A stretch of DNA of 64,000 bases from Pogostemon cablin (Eukaryota > Streptophyta > Magnoliopsida > Lamiales > Lamiaceae): NCBI GenBank assembly GCA_023678885.1, contig CM043001.1:1374001-1438000 (forward strand). The letters are read 5' to 3'. Positions 11,337 through 25,043 of this stretch are shown piece after piece. The stretch's first letter is position 1. Each line of letters starts with the position of its first letter. Made by a program: the position numbers and the translations under genes. The notes under the pieces were generated by a model, which saw only the letters and a program-made list of their open reading frames with translations, ran no database searches and was not told the origin of the DNA.

Positions 11337-12105
11337 TTTGAGATATGTAGGGCCTTGTTTTTTGGAGATAAAACTGTAATGTGTTATGATGGAGGGAAAG
11401 GTGAATTATGTAGGCATTTGTGTAATGGTGGAATTTTTTCAATATCAGAGTAGTGTTGTGATTAGAGAAAGCATTGTAAATGTATTTATGGTGAAGATTA
11501 GGAGGGAAATCTGAATTATGTTTGGAGGGAATTTGTGTAATGGTGAAAATTTTTGAATTTTAGAAACAAGTTGATGTTGTTGTAATAGATCAGTTTATAT
11601 GTGAGTTTGGAGGGAATTATTTATGCATATACAAGGACTCGGTGATGGAATGATGTGATTGTGTTTGATGGAGCAGATGTCTTGTAATTTTAATTATATA
11701 ATTTAAAATTTATTTTTTATTATATTAGGTGAAGCTTGTTATCTGTGGGACCATGTGTAATTAACTCTAATCATGTTTTAGAGAGGTGTACCTCTTCCAA
11801 TGGTAATATAGTAAAAGACCAACTAAAAAGTACACAATACAATTTAAATATTATATTTCTTAATCTACGTGTAAAAAGTAAATGGGTACATTGCTCCGGG
11901 ACGGAGGGAATATTATTTTGTTCTAAAAGATATACACTCTAATTAATAAAGGTACACCATTTTGTTCTGGAGGGTATATACTTTTCATTAGTATTTTTTT
12001 TTTTCAGAAAATAAAAAATACATATCTTTTTACTAAAGAGTATACAATTTAATACAAAATTCTAAAGGTGCATAGCGTGTTACGTGCGCCCGGAATTTTT
12101 TGCCA

Positions 12106-13708
12106 ATTAAAATTGAAATATGCATCATTTGCTATATAGAATTTCACCCAATTTTAATATTTCAATAAAATTATTTTACAATAAGGAACTATTACTATTA
12201 TTTAAATTTTGAAATTATATTAGACAGTTCATTCGTGTGCAATGCACAAGTAAGAAATATTAATTGCTAAAAATGGCAATAAAATTTTAATTAAATTAAC
12301 GAACACGCACACAGATATTACAAAACGAAGTTGAATTGATATTTTTGCCAAATTATAACAAGTGATTAAATATTAAATACAGAATAAAAGCGTGTGGGCT
12401 ACGTCTTGGGTCTAAATTTGACCCTACCACCTACCCTACCCAATCACAGCCGACCCAAAACGACTACTTTATCAACCCTACCCTGAAAGCGAAGGGGTCA
12501 ACAGGTTGACTTATACAAAATTCAATGCATTATTGTAAAATTAATTAATAGCATACGAAGAAAAAAGAGAAGGGGTAAGCGAAATACTATTCTTGATTCT
12601 TGATATGAATGAATCTACACTTTATAAATTAAGTAATAAATAATTAAGAAGAGTTAAACAAATCAGAAAATATGAGAAGCTTAAGATTGTTTGAATATGT
12701 ACATGCGAGTCCTTCAGATGCATCTGATCGAAATTCGAAAGCAAGACTCGACACAATGGCTTTCGTACGAAACAGCCACTGTCTCGAGTATATTGAAAAA
12801 AAAAACGATATTGAGTGCATTTCTAACGTCGAACTAGCATCATATAATGTATAAACATTGATATCAAAGAATCATTCTTAAGCTTTGATGGAATGTCATT
12901 TGAGAATCACAGGATTGCCTTTTTCCATACTACTTAAGCTTATTCGTGTCTACGCTAGCGACTAGACCAAATGTGGTTTAAGCAATTCAAATAAAACAAT
13001 CTAACCTGCTTTTAACGAGCTCGATCGATGGCTACTGAATTTAATGAATCAAGAGTCGAGAATATCTGTAGCAATCAGGGAGGAGGGAATGTGACTTTAA
13101 TCCTTCAAAGAAAATCTGTAGGCAGAGGACCGATGAATGTTAAGTCGCTCCCCCTTTATATGGTGCAGGCACAGAATAGGCTGCATAGACGCAAACAGAT
13201 TTAAGTAAATGTGACCTCAATCGATAGGAGATGAGCTAATATTTTCTTAATCTTAAAATGAAATGATGAACAAAAATATTTCTGAACAGCCATAAAGGTT
13301 GCATGATAAATGGTATAAGAAACCTACAAAATAAAAGCTGTTTCACACACACACACACACACACACACTAGTGACCTACTGCTCATGGTTTTCAAAGGAT
13401 TATGCATGCATATGACACCCTCCGCATGAGTTCAGAAATAGCTTAGAAAAGTAAGGCAGAAAATAAGGATCGAAAAAATTGTTTATTAAGAGAGTCCAGG
13501 ATAGAGCAGGAGTTTATTTTCAGCTTAACATAAATTGATGGTTGACCGTTGCCACCGCATCATAAGTAAACACCTATCTGCCAACTGTAAATATATCTTA
13601 CCTTGGGCTCACACAGCCTCTAACTATATACCTCAAATTAACAATTGATGGGAATCAAGGATCAATAAGCATGATAGAAATTGAAAATACATTTAAGTTA
13701 TGCACCTT
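12106..13708. other. Intergenic DNA downstream of the F-box/SNF2 gene
   Basis: No supported gene. A 60-codon ORF at 12672-12854 (+) has no recognisable domain. The stretch includes an (AC)n tract at 13344-13368. The region next to 13708 must hold the 3' UTR of the minus-strand gene; an AATAAA signal on the minus strand lies at about 13482-13487, roughly 220 bp after the stop, and is a plausible polyadenylation signal. Confidence 0.45.
13344..13368. repeat. (AC)n microsatellite
   Basis: An uninterrupted CA dinucleotide run, about 12 units. Confidence 0.95.
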
Positions 13709-16700
13709 TTAGGCCTTGGAATTGGTTCGTACAAAGCTGAGGTGAGCCAAGTAATTGCTCTCAGCAAAATCATGCAGCGTGCGAGATGACCGTGCCCCCT
13801 CAAGATGACCGTCATCTGTATCAAGTTCATCCTTCAACAGCCTACTGCATTGTTCACCATCCTAATAAAGCATACACTTTTAGTGACATTGCATAAAATA
13901 CAAACAATTCTTAGCCAGGATACAGTACAAATCTGAGTAATTAAATTCAAACTATAAATCTGTAACATAAACTCAATGCTAATGGTAGCATTAACAGTAA
14001 GACTAAATGCCAGCCAATTTTTCTCTTACCGTAGGGTAGGAAATTTCTTGAGTGGCAATTGGTCAAAGCCACAATCATACATGAAGAAACAAGGAGAAGA
14101 TATGAATGGTATTCTATATTTAAAGGTTATAAAGATCAGCCTATTCTACAAGAAATCAAGTTGAGGAAGTGGGTAAAGCACTGGTTTTATTTCCCTTGTT
14201 TGAGATATTAACTAGATGGCCAAAATTAGTTGGAACATGGGTAATTAATGTCTCATCCTGCAATAACCAAATGGTAGTGCTTAATCATTCAGAATGAGAA
14301 GGAGAGCGCAACCTGTAGGAACTTCACCATTTGCTCTTCAATTGTGCCACTCATCGCCAGAGTTTCCACATGAACAGGACGTGTGGCGCCCATTCGATGA
14401 GCACGACTGATAACCTGTTCCTCCATACTGATCAAATTTCATAGTAACATAAATATTTGATAGTGTTATACAACAAACCAAATTTATAATGGAAGAAAAT
14501 TTATTAGATTAGTAGGAACTTAATTTATGAGCATCAAACAGATATAAGAAATCATCAAAAAAATTTTAAACTGAGAAGCAATAATCCTGGCAGAGCTTCC
14601 TTTCAACATACCTTCTATCCCATATTGGTTCCATTAGGAAGACGTGAGTCACAAAGCTTAAATCAAGACCTAGTGCTGCACTTCCGTCCATCAATAGAGC
14701 CATACAATTTGGATCATGCTGGAAAGTTGCCAGTGATTTCATCTGAATTATGAGAGCAAAAAAGCAAGTAAGCAACTCCAAAAGAATGTGATGGTGTTTG
14801 TGGAACTAGACTAGACAGCCTGTTGCCGGATTCTAAAAGAACATCAGACATGATGATCTCAAGCTCCTAGGGTTCATCAAGAACATTACCATAGGCAGTT
14901 AGTGAGCGAGAAGTTGATCCCCTCCAAGTTGTAAATATAACCAGATTTCTAGTAAAACTAAGGGACGGGATGAAAGAAAGTGTGTGCGTTATTTGGATAT
15001 CAATAAAACAAAAATGAGGATTTCTTCTACCTGACAATTTAATCGAGTAGCTCATGGAAACAGAAAAATAGACTATTCAAATACCCAGATAAGTGAAGAA
15101 CAAAATTATCACTTTCTCAGTATAAGAAACATAACCATTAAAATGTGTGCCTCTTGCAGTTTATTTGATGGACTCTCAAATCCCAATTTTCAGCTAATGT
15201 GCGAGTGAGAAATAATTAACTCTGGATTTGAGACTCCTCAGTTGGTGTTTGTAAAGAAAAGGTAAGGACACCAGGTGTTTTTGAAGATAAGTAAAAGGGA
15301 ATCTAAGAACGTGCGTGAAGAATAAAAGAATTCTAGACTCAAATCGCTTAAATGTACTATGGAATAAAATAAAATATGGAGTATTATTAAAAGAGTCACA
15401 TTTTTCATACAAAAAGTAATTTGAATAATACCTACAAACAATTGTACATGTCTATTAACTCACCGGACAAAGAAACAATATTCTAATGCAATAAGAAATA
15501 CTAATGTGATAAATAACCTCATAAGTTAACAATAATTAGTATCAATATGGAGTATATAATCAATTATAATTTATTGGTGAGGGTCAAAGAAGTCCAACCG
15601 GTCGAACTTTTGATTAATCGCAAGATGGTTCAATTATCAGTCTAATTCGGTAATTCCACAAACAATGGTATGGAGCCCAAAGATCCGCAACAAATATATG
15701 ATAGCATACCTTGTTACCAGAGTGCATCGGACTGTACATTCCAGCAAATTGAATTCCTGCAGTACTCAACTGGGAAAATATTTTAATGAAGATTATCTCA
15801 CTAAATCAGGAGAGTTATGTTTGTGTTGAATGAAAATTTACCTGTTGTTCAATGACATGGATGTGTTCAAGAAACTGTGAGAAAATAATAACTTTCTCCA
15901 GAGCAGACTGGTTCCACCCATTTAGAAAATTGTGGGAGGGCCCCTGATCAAGTGATAGGCTGGAATAGCACCTGTCAAAGGTGAAATTAATCTCATTAGA
16001 CATAACCATTCCATTCTCAATGGGCCTTGGGTATCCAATCTTCATATTAGTTTCTTGCAATTCCTTTAACTGGCGAATAAGATATGTAACTTTGCTGCTT
16101 GATGTTGACTGCCAATCAGGATTCCAGTCATCCTGCAATATACAGAGGTCTCTTTCACATCACAATCAGGTAAGGACATATAAAAAGACGCACATTAAAA
16201 TGATTAAAGTGGTATCAATAAAATAGGACAAGGGCATATTAAAAAATTTATGACATGATTCTTAGAAGCAATGTTTGCAACTCGGAAAGCCTTTTTTCCT
16301 CCTTTTTATCAACAAAGAAAAGACACGAACTCAACCTTGCAAGAGGTCCTTGCTTTTGCAAAGTGCCTTTAGCAGCATATGCACACTTGGAACAATCATG
16401 GAGTAATGAGACTTTACATCTATGAAGTACGAAGAAATGAGATATGCATATTGCCTCAAATCTCAGATACAAGTGATTCCTTTGTCAAAACCATTCCAAA
16501 TAAAGTAAGGCAAGATTGCTTTAAGTTGCAGAAAGAAAGTTGAAGAAATATGGAAAAATAAAATATAGAAAATAACGTCTCCAGCTGCAGAGAGAACCAA
16601 ATACTAAAAGTAGTATTTCACCTTTGCTTAATCTGAGCTTTCAAAAATTTCAGACAGTGTTTCTGAAGAATGACTAGGAAGTTTTTCTATTTAAATGCAA

Positions 16701-19700
16701 GAAAAGAATGGGCGTGGGTGGGGGGTATAAAAATAAAATAAAAAAAGGAACTGCAAAATTCAATTACTTAAACTAACCTGTTTATATGAAGGTTGCAACT
16801 CAATGAGATCCTTTGGCACAGGCCATTTGGGATTAGGATTCTCTGGACGGGCCAATTCCTCTGGAGTCTGCATTTCATAAGAGTAACCACAACCAGGAAA
16901 TGTACACTTTTCACTGTCCAAAGAAACACAATCAAGGCATAGAAGGTGCCTACAAGGGGTAATCACAGGTAAACGACACCATTCTTTGCACCTGCCACAG
17001 TAATACATATATATGCAATAATCAGCATGCTTCTCAAGTGGGAAGGAATCGACAAGACCTGAAGTCACAACGAAACCCTACCTCATGCATTTGCCCCCGT
17101 ACAAGAGAGCATACTTTATTAGACCATACTCCAGTGACAAAGGATCCAGTGCCAGAATATCCATAGTTTCTTGAATATCTTCACCAGCACCCGTTACTCT
17201 GACATGGCCAGCCACACAGCAGGATAGTCTTACATTTTTTATGGTAGCTGTCCGAAATTTCCATTGTTTTGGGTTCAATAAACTCTCAACATGAGATGAA
17301 TCGTTCCAGTCTGCCATTAATATATTACGTCGAACTGTTTCTACCAACTCATTATAGCTTTTAGCATGTTCTTCCGAAAAATCAACAAATGTCACTCGTT
17401 TGATACAAGGTGGTATAGCCTTTAAATCTACTTTTCTTGCACTAATCATGCATCTTTTAAGCAACTGCAGCAGACGTGCCCTGCCTTCTTCCATCTCTGC
17501 CTCAAATGGCCTGACGATACCAGCTTCCCATGATTTATGGTTCAGACCGTATGTTTCTTCCTTGAGGAATGTTAGCATTGGTTGAAGATAAGATACCTGA
17601 CTGTTAGGAGTGTTCGGAGTTGGAGTACCTGTCAACAGCCAGCGATATGTAGCCTTCAGTGACACTGCCATTTGCAATTTGTTTGTCAAACTGAGACTTG
17701 AGCCAAGAGAATGCCCCTCATCCAACATGAGTCTAAGCCAGTGAACTTGCATTAGTACACTTCTTCTACGAAGACTCCATTCAGCACTCAAACGATTGAA
17801 GGTAGTTATTACAACATCATAGTCCCAAGCCAAACTATGAGCAGAAGGCTTTTTCTTCTGATCACCCCACACATATACTCTCAATTGACCTTGTCTAACA
17901 TGTCTTTCAATCTGAGTTTTCCAGTGATCAACAAGATTTGATGGAACAATAACCAGAGTTGCACTTGACAGATAAAACCTAACTGAGTCTAATGGCTCAC
18001 AAAGAGCAACCCTAAGGGAATCCAAATCAAAGGTCATGTTCACAAGACTTTTAGGATAGTACCACCTCAAAACATTCTTTTCTACCCTTTTTACTAGACC
18101 AAATGCCTGGAATATTTTGTGAAATTCACGAGCAACTCTAGTATCAAATAGTGAGGTTCCTACGGTGGGGCTCACTAATCCAGCTGTTTCCATTTCTGCA
18201 AGCCTATTCGGTGGAAGTTTAACTAGCCAAGTCAAGGCTTTCTTTGTCTCAGAATTGATCAAACTGTAGTGATCTTTTAGTACACTGATGAAAAATAAAA
18301 TGTTCTCCTCCTGACCCCCAGAGGATCCTTTAGTGTGAAACCCAGGCAGATATGTGATAGGTTCCCTAAAATCCCAGGATTCTTCAGGAACATTACAACT
18401 CTGGTATGATGGGTCTGTATTCATACTACAAAACCAAGCTTTAGAAGCATTAGCTGCATGCTCATCTGCAACCTTACGCCACTTGCGGCAAGCATCACAC
18501 TGTACCCAAGTTTCATTATGCTCCATATCATCTATTACTGGCTCCTTATCCCCCCTCCTATTTGTCTTCCTAAGAGAGAACCTAGTTTGGTATCCACAAG
18601 ACACTTTCTTGCGACTCCGCTTCCTGTTTCTTGAGCAATTATTGGAATCGAAAGGTGGCTCCTCAAACTCCTCGAAGAGATTTCTCTTTGCATTACTCCA
18701 GCTCCTGATGCAGCCTGCAGTCATAGTTTCAGCTGTTGAGCAAGCAGGTGTGTACAATTTAATTTGTTGCCCAGAACTCAAATCAGTGGATTCCGGCTTT
18801 TGTTCTGCAGAATCAAGATTCATTAGAGTATTTGACGCATTAACACAGTAATTATTCTGTGGAGTTAGTTCATAAAGCGATAATTTTCCCCTGCGAGCCT
18901 TCTGAACCACAGTTTTGTTGCCATTTGATAAATAACCATTTGTTGTATTTTCTGCACATACTTCATAATAGCCGCACCTCGGATTCCCATTATGCACACA
19001 CCAAATCATTTGTTCAGGATCAGGGGGCTCTCCCAAGGTTCCTTGAGTCTTTAAAATAAGTGAAAGAGCGGTAATAGTCTTACCCAGTCCAGGTTCATCA
19101 CAGAACATTCCCCCACGAAAATCACTAATTGTTGGAACTGAACCAGTGACAATTTCACCAGAAACCATATTGATATTAAACTCAAACCCATCTTTGGTTC
19201 TGAAATTCATAAATAGAGGATGCTGTAAGATCTCAGATGGCTTCTCACGCTCCAACATCCATTCAACAGCAGCCTGCTGATGTGGATAAAGTTTTAGTTT
19301 CATGCATGGCATGATGGAAGCTGCTAAATTCCTTAAATGATGGCATGTAAAAGAAATCTTGAACACATCAACAGGGCACAACGTCATCAAAATCTTAAGT
19401 AAAACGTCATCCGGCAGCACCCAGATACCAGATTCATGGGATAAGTCTGCAGGTGTTATCCTTGAGCCATCACATTCAAACTTTTTTATCACTCTAGGTA
19501 GACTCTTGAAAATTTCTTGGAGTTCAAAAAGCTTTTTTCTCTTAGGACTGTTAGGTGCAGTACAATTTTGTCTGCACCCAAGAACATGACAGTCTGTTAC
19601 ATTCCAAATGCTACAATAAGCATCATGATCCAATCTGACAGATTTGAGCATCAAACTTCTAGCTTCCCAGTCACAACTGCCAGCAGCATTAATAAAACAA

Positions 19701-21650
19701 TTAGAAACAACAGCAAATAGAGCCCAATGCTCCAAGATTATTATCTGGAGTTCAGTATATATTAAGTAAACGCCTTGAGCCTCAAAATAAAGCAGCTCAG
19801 GGTCCCAGCTCTAATGCAATTGGACATCAATCAAGTTATGGAAATTTTCTTTAAAAGCCGAGATTGAACATTGATTAACTCAAACCAAACTAAGAAATTG
19901 CTTTTTGTAATGTAATGATATGACTAGCTTTATCATGCTACTCCATTACTCGCAAAAGTGGAAAATGTAAAAAAACAACAATCAATTCTAAGTCATTGGA
20001 GGGGACAGGAATGAAAAAACAAGAACTGTAAGATAAGCATCAATTTGTATGATTATACATCATTTTCCACTTTTGGCATGTCAGCAGGCATACACGAAAT
20101 AAAGAAAAGTATAATTGCATCTAATCTCAAGAGTGCAAGCAAATCCAAAACAAATATATGCACTTCAACTTCAATTTATCATGTAAGAAATGGAACATGT
20201 GCTTAGAACTCCTATTTATCAGGTAATAGTCCACAATGGACATCTCTTTTTCAGACTGATATATCAAACGCGATTTTTATACCTCTGATTCACCAAGCCT
20301 TGGTTCCTTTTCACCATAAAACTGGCAAAGAAAAAACTGGCTATGTGCTTTTCAATTGGCAGAAGCAATCGCTTTTTCTTTTTTTTTTTTATTCATTGGT
20401 CAATCAGAGAAATTTATTTCCATTTTTTGGTTATCTTGCTTGTTGTTACAAAGGGCACCGGATTTTCTTTTACATTTTGGTGTTACATCTCCTGAGTGAC
20501 ACGTAAAGGACAGGAAAATTTGAATATTTCCTCTTAGGGTTGATATTTTCCTTTTAGGGTTCTAGGTGTCATTCATCCAACGGACAACGGTTCACAACAG
20601 GAAATGCAACACCAAAATATAGCAAAAGATCCGGACAGGTTACAAACGTTCAAAACATACTCTACTATCATCTAGCATTTTGATCTTTCAGTCCAGAAAG
20701 GAAATATACAATCAAAGAATCAAATAATTACCATAAATACTTAAGGAGTGGGTGTTTTTCACCACACATCTCCTTTAAATTCAATATAGTGGACCATGAG
20801 TATTACAGTTCCATGCTAGAATTTCCCTACTCTGAACCAAAAGCTATCTAATTGAGCGAAAACTCAGAAACTTGAGAAACAATGCAAGAGTCAATACCAA
20901 ACAAAAATGTAGATTCTTTAAAAGCAAATTACAGAAGTGAAGATAATTAAGAATAAAAATTTAAGAAATGAATAATTTTCCATGGATCAAAGACGTTGTG
21001 GCAGCAGAATTCAAAATAAAAATCAATCACTCCAAATAAAAACTACTACCGCAACAACAGAAGAAACATAAAACTTGGCCAAACATATATCAACAATGCA
21101 GCTCTCAGAAAACAAGAATCAACACTCAGCTAAGATACGTTGCAGTGGCAGCAAATAATAAGTAAAAGAAAAGGCACCTGATGTGCCTGAAAAGCGCGGC
21201 AGAAGTGGAACTCGACCGCGGGAACTGCCATCCCGACCATAAAGCCACAGGTAAGTACACATCCACCAACACCAAAGCCCTAAATTCGCAACCTCCACCA
21301 TCTTCATTGCTCTCGCGATGCGAAATACTCACAACTCGCGCCACAATTTTCAAGCATTTGTGCGCAATCAGTGCGTGCAATTGGTGCACCACGCTGATCG
21401 ATCCGTGCACCATTCCAAATTTGCTCCACCTCTTTTTCAGAGAAGGCGTCGCTTTGGGATCAGGAGTTTCTGCTTGGCCAATGGGGGTCAAGTGCGCATT
21501 GTTTTGCGCAACGAAGTAAGCGTTAGGGGCATCGCCGGCGATGCGGCAAATCGAGTTGAGAGGAATAGAGGAATCGCCGGAAACTGTGAGTGCCGGGCAG
21601 ACGTAGCCGCAAAGCTTGTAGTTTGCCGGCGGTCCGACGTCGTTTTCCAT
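13709..21650 (-). CDS. F-box, SNF2 helicase, CW and RING finger protein (At3g54460-like), 8 exons
   Basis: Exons on the minus strand: 21178-21650, 17082-19676, 16778-16991, 15842-16132, 15710-15769, 14612-14742, 14313-14427, 13709-13861. All junctions are GT-AG and all phases agree, giving 1343 residues and a TAA stop. The start MENDVGPPANYKLCGYV leads into the conserved N-terminus (VVLVDVYLP-like segment, SGWQFP). Domains: F-box about 242-281 (WVLPDDVLLKILMTLCPVDV); SNF2 motif I GLGKT at 354-358; CW zinc finger about 547-593 (Cys 551, 554, 574, 585); DEGH motif II at 810-813; LTGTP at 839-843; RING finger with Cys1021, 1024, 1036, His1038, Cys1041, 1044, 1052, 1057, split by intron 2; helicase C-terminal motifs from IIFSQF to RAHRMGATR. 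In the family it is expected to act in the nucleus as a chromatin-linked SCF-type or RING ubiquitin ligase; that role is inferred from domains only. Intron 1 is 1501 bp with no gene seen in it. Confidence 0.95.
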
Positions 21651-21753
21651 ATACTCCGGTATCCAAATTGACGGATTTTATATCTGTGGGTATGATTCTG
21701 GGAAGACGAATTGAAAAGTGGGAAGACCTCTTAAATCTGCGTGTAATTTTTGG

Positions 21754-21761
21754 TTTATATA
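21754..21761 (-). promoter_or_regulatory. Possible TATA box of the F-box/SNF2 gene
   Basis: TATATAAA on the minus strand about 104 bp upstream of the start codon at 21650, which would leave a 5' leader of roughly 70 bp. The surroundings are AT-rich, so a chance match is possible. Confidence 0.35.
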
Positions 21762-21789
21762 TTTACTATAAAAAATAGGTACACAACAA

Positions 21790-23299
21790 AAATAAAATTC
21801 AAATTCAAAAATAAAAAAATTGACAATTACTAGCAACTGGCAAGTCTATAATTTAGAGGAGAATATATATAATAGGAGTAGGATATTCGATGCAGTAAAG
21901 TTGGCCCAAGAATGAACAATTCCCATAATGAAGTTGGGCTTTTTAGATATATATTAAATTAATTTTAGATTTTCAAAATCTACTCTCATATATAAAGAAA
22001 TTTAATTAATTTTTAATTAGTAATAAACATAAATTTTATAATAATAATAATATTAAGTTAAGTATACTATATCACAACTTTTTTCCTGTCTATGTACATA
22101 GCTCTTTAAAATGGAGTGTAATTTTCTTTAATTTTTAATTTTAAATTCTGAAATTTAGAGAGTGAAAAATAAAAATTAAATTAATTAAATAAAAACATCC
22201 CCCCATGATTATGGAATCTTGAAATTGAGAAACATGGGATTTGTTGTTTGAGAGAAGTACAAGTGGATTCTTCCTTCTAGATCCAGAACTTAAAGTTGGA
22301 ATTCAATAAAAATTCTAGTGAGTTACATTATAGTACGGCGTATGAAGGGGGTGTGTATTTAATCTTAAAAATATATTATTGAGAGTGTGTATAATATTAA
22401 AAATATTATTGAGGATTTGTATATATAATTTTAAAATTAAAAAGATAACTTTGGGTTTTATCAGTGCGTATATAATAAAATTAAATTTTAAAAAATTAAA
22501 AGGGAGTGTATATTTAATAAGAGTGTATATTCAAGATGTGTGTCTAAATGCAATTGTATTTTAGGACCTTGCTATTTGATCAGATTCTGGCTATATAGAA
22601 AATGGCAAAGTGATAATTAATTGAAAAGATGTAATTTTAATTTACGTATATATCCTTCTATGTTAAATGCAGCTGTTTATGGTATTAATGTGTAACTTCT
22701 CTCTTATTAATCACTTATGCTTATCAAGATAATTAATTTTTTCCTTTTTGTATTATTAACTAATTACTCCACGTATGTTCATGGAAAATAATTGGGTTTA
22801 TTAGTACTTTTAATGATATTTATTTCATAAAATTTTAAAATTCTAAAATTATTTTTCAATTAGGACGACATGAGATTAATTTAATCTATTATCAAATTTT
22901 ATTTTTTTATCTAATTATATTATTTAGAATGCATATAACAATACTTTAAAATATATATATTCTGTACGTATATTTAATAAAACGTCTCAATGTAATAAAA
23001 TAAAGATTAGCTAAGATGTATATCAATCGAAATACAATATGTTATGGTGATTTTTTTATTATTTTATTTATATGATAAATTTATCAGTCTAACTAGTGTA
23101 CACCTCTGCACCAGACAATTTTAACTGTTAAATTAATTTTCAACGTAATCTTTACCCTTAAATAAAATAATATAATTAATTTAGGGTAAGTCATGCGTGA
23201 GACCGTCTCACGTGAGACCATTTTACACTTTTTAAAATAGTTATCATTTTCGCTATAAAACGTTATAATTTATCACTTTCATTATAAAATTTGAGATAC
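21790..23299. other. AT-rich intergenic DNA
   Basis: No supported gene. ORFs such as 22379-22564 are low-complexity AT translations (Ile/Lys/Leu/Tyr). I see no RNA gene. Confidence 0.55.
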
Positions 23300-23562
23300 T
23301 CAATTGTGAAACGGGTTATTTGTGAGACGGATCGACCCATCACTAAAGTATGCTTATTTGATAGATAAAATATACTTAATTGTAGTTAAAGCATGCCAAT
23401 AATATATCGTATCATAACACGCTAAAATCATACTTTAATGCATAATCCAACATAATTTATAAAACATACTTTAACAATCTTTAAACATGTTTTATCTAAA
23501 TAATAGATATACTTTAACACGTCTCAAGTAAGTAACGTCTCACAAGAGACTTTGTCATAAAA
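23300..23562. mobile_element. MITE-like inverted repeat of the GTGAGACGG family, copy 2
   Basis: The left part has TTTGTGAGACGGATCGACCC followed by ATCACTAAAGTATGC. The right part has the inverse theme TACTTTAACACGTCTC and ACGTCTCACAAGAGACTTTG. It shares the GTGAGACGG-TCGACC word and the AAAGTAT-rich interior with 7436-7705. Just outside, GTGAGACCGTCTCACGTGAG at 23198 is an additional palindrome. Confidence 0.5.
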
Positions 23563-24921
23563 TTTTATCATTTTTCATTTATATTATAAATTATTTATAA
23601 AATAACATTATTACTTTTCATTAATTTAGTATCATTTTATTATTATAGAAGTTATCACTTTTTTTATCCTTCTCACATAATGGTTTACATGATACAATCT
23701 CGCATAAGTCTTTGCTATTAATTTATTTTAGTAAAAAACTATACACTACCCCATTTAACCTATAAATATTGGATGCACTTTTAAATCACCTAAATTTATA
23801 CTTAGTTTAAATGTCAAATATTGCATTTTAAAAGAGTATTATCTTTAAAGATAAAACTTGTGTGTCTCCAATAACACATTGCCCACAAATTTCAATTTTT
23901 CTGAGGGGGTGTCCCCACAAATCTCAAGCTTTCTTAGAGTTGTACCTTTCAGCATTAAGTTTTACACTCCTTAGTATAAGAACTTATACCATTGATTATA
24001 CGAAGAAAGAAACTTAATTTTTTTATTTAATATTTATACTATTCATATTTCAGTCGATCTTTTCAATAAAAAAAATTATACCCTGTTATTAATTAAATCA
24101 AAGTATATACCATTTAAGACAAATTGTTATACCTTTTATACATGTTGTGTACGTGGGGAATACAAGAGGCTAACTCTTATCTTTAATGAGTTGATATCCT
24201 GTGCATTTGAGTGCACACATGCATTCTATGTTAATAATTTTTTTATTCAATAATGTATACGGTATGTTTCTTAATAATTGTATAGTATTTTTATATTCAG
24301 TTTTTCACTAAAAAACTATCAAAAAAATTGCTAACAAAATGTATACATTTTTATTTATCAGCATACGAAATATATGTTTTTATTCATAATTTTTAAAGTG
24401 CATTTTTTTTCTGAGGTGTAGTATACATTATTAAAAATACTAACAGAAATTTTACTAATAAAATATGTACATTTGTCATTTTAAATATATTAAAATAAGT
24501 TTCGTGTCGACTCCAATATTCTCGTCACATGAAAGAATGTACATGTTAAATTTTATAGTTAATTTAATTTGATTTAATTAAATTATATATTATTTATTTA
24601 ATGTGAATTTATTATTTAAAGTAACATATCACCATATTTATAATTAAATAATACTAATATTTTTAATACAGTATATATATTTGATATTTATCTACAAGAA
24701 TTATTCCATTATATTTATTTTATTTGAATAGATAAACATTTAACATATTTTATATCAATCCTTTTATAAACAAGGTTTTTTTTTATTCATTTCATAGGTA
24801 TATTTAATTAATTAATTTTATTTTTTACCAAATTTTCTCCTTATAGTGGACCTCAGAATTTTCTTCACATAACAAAAAATTTACGGGGTGAATTTTATTA
24901 TTTAGTATCTCTTTCTTATTA
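23563..24921. other. AT-rich intergenic DNA
   Basis: No ORF of interest and no recognised repeat with defined ends. Several GTATACATTTTTA-type words recur between 24240 and 24480, possibly old repeat debris. Confidence 0.5.
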
Positions 24922-25043
24922 CTCCCTCCGTCCAATAGAAGTTAACACACTTTTTTTTGTTTGTCCCACTAAAGTTGACACTTTTTCTTTTTAATACATG
25001 GACCCACATAAAAAACAATTAATTTATTCTCATGGGCCCACAT

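Larger units (their letters stand above)
8437..11910 (-). mobile_element. Mariner-like element (plant MLE), 3.47 kb, transposase defective
   Basis: The left end CTCCCTCCATCCCGGAACAA pairs with the inverse of the right end (TTCCCTCCGTCCCGGAGCAA read on the minus strand), with TA at 8435-8436 and 11911-11912. The element encodes a recognisable plant mariner transposase on the minus strand (9854-11336). Length, ends and TA duplication fit plant MLEs of the Soymar1 type, as I recall them. The transposase is broken, so the copy could move only with help. About 1.4 kb between the transposase end and the left terminus holds a plus-strand ORF of unknown origin. Confidence 0.88.
8375..12105. mobile_element. 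Small inverted-repeat element split by the mariner insertion
   Basis: The left piece (about 8375-8436) contains GTGCGCCTTTAGAATTTAATA. The right piece (11911-12105) ends with an inverse version, AAATTCTAAAGGTGCAT followed by a GTGCGCCC word. A related uninterrupted stretch lies at 33530-33740. The mariner-like element at 8437-11910 therefore appears to have landed in an older repeat. Outer ends are approximate. Confidence 0.5.

Noticed and set aside
12672..12854. 60-codon ORF downstream of the main gene
   Set aside because: No domain and no conservation evidence.
18354..18851. 165-codon plus-strand ORF
   Set aside because: It is antisense to exon 2 of the F-box/SNF2 gene and shows no domain.
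21181..21671. Plus-strand ORFs of 112 and 117 codons
   Set aside because: They are antisense to exon 1 of the F-box/SNF2 gene; the minus-strand frame has conserved protein text and correct splice joints.
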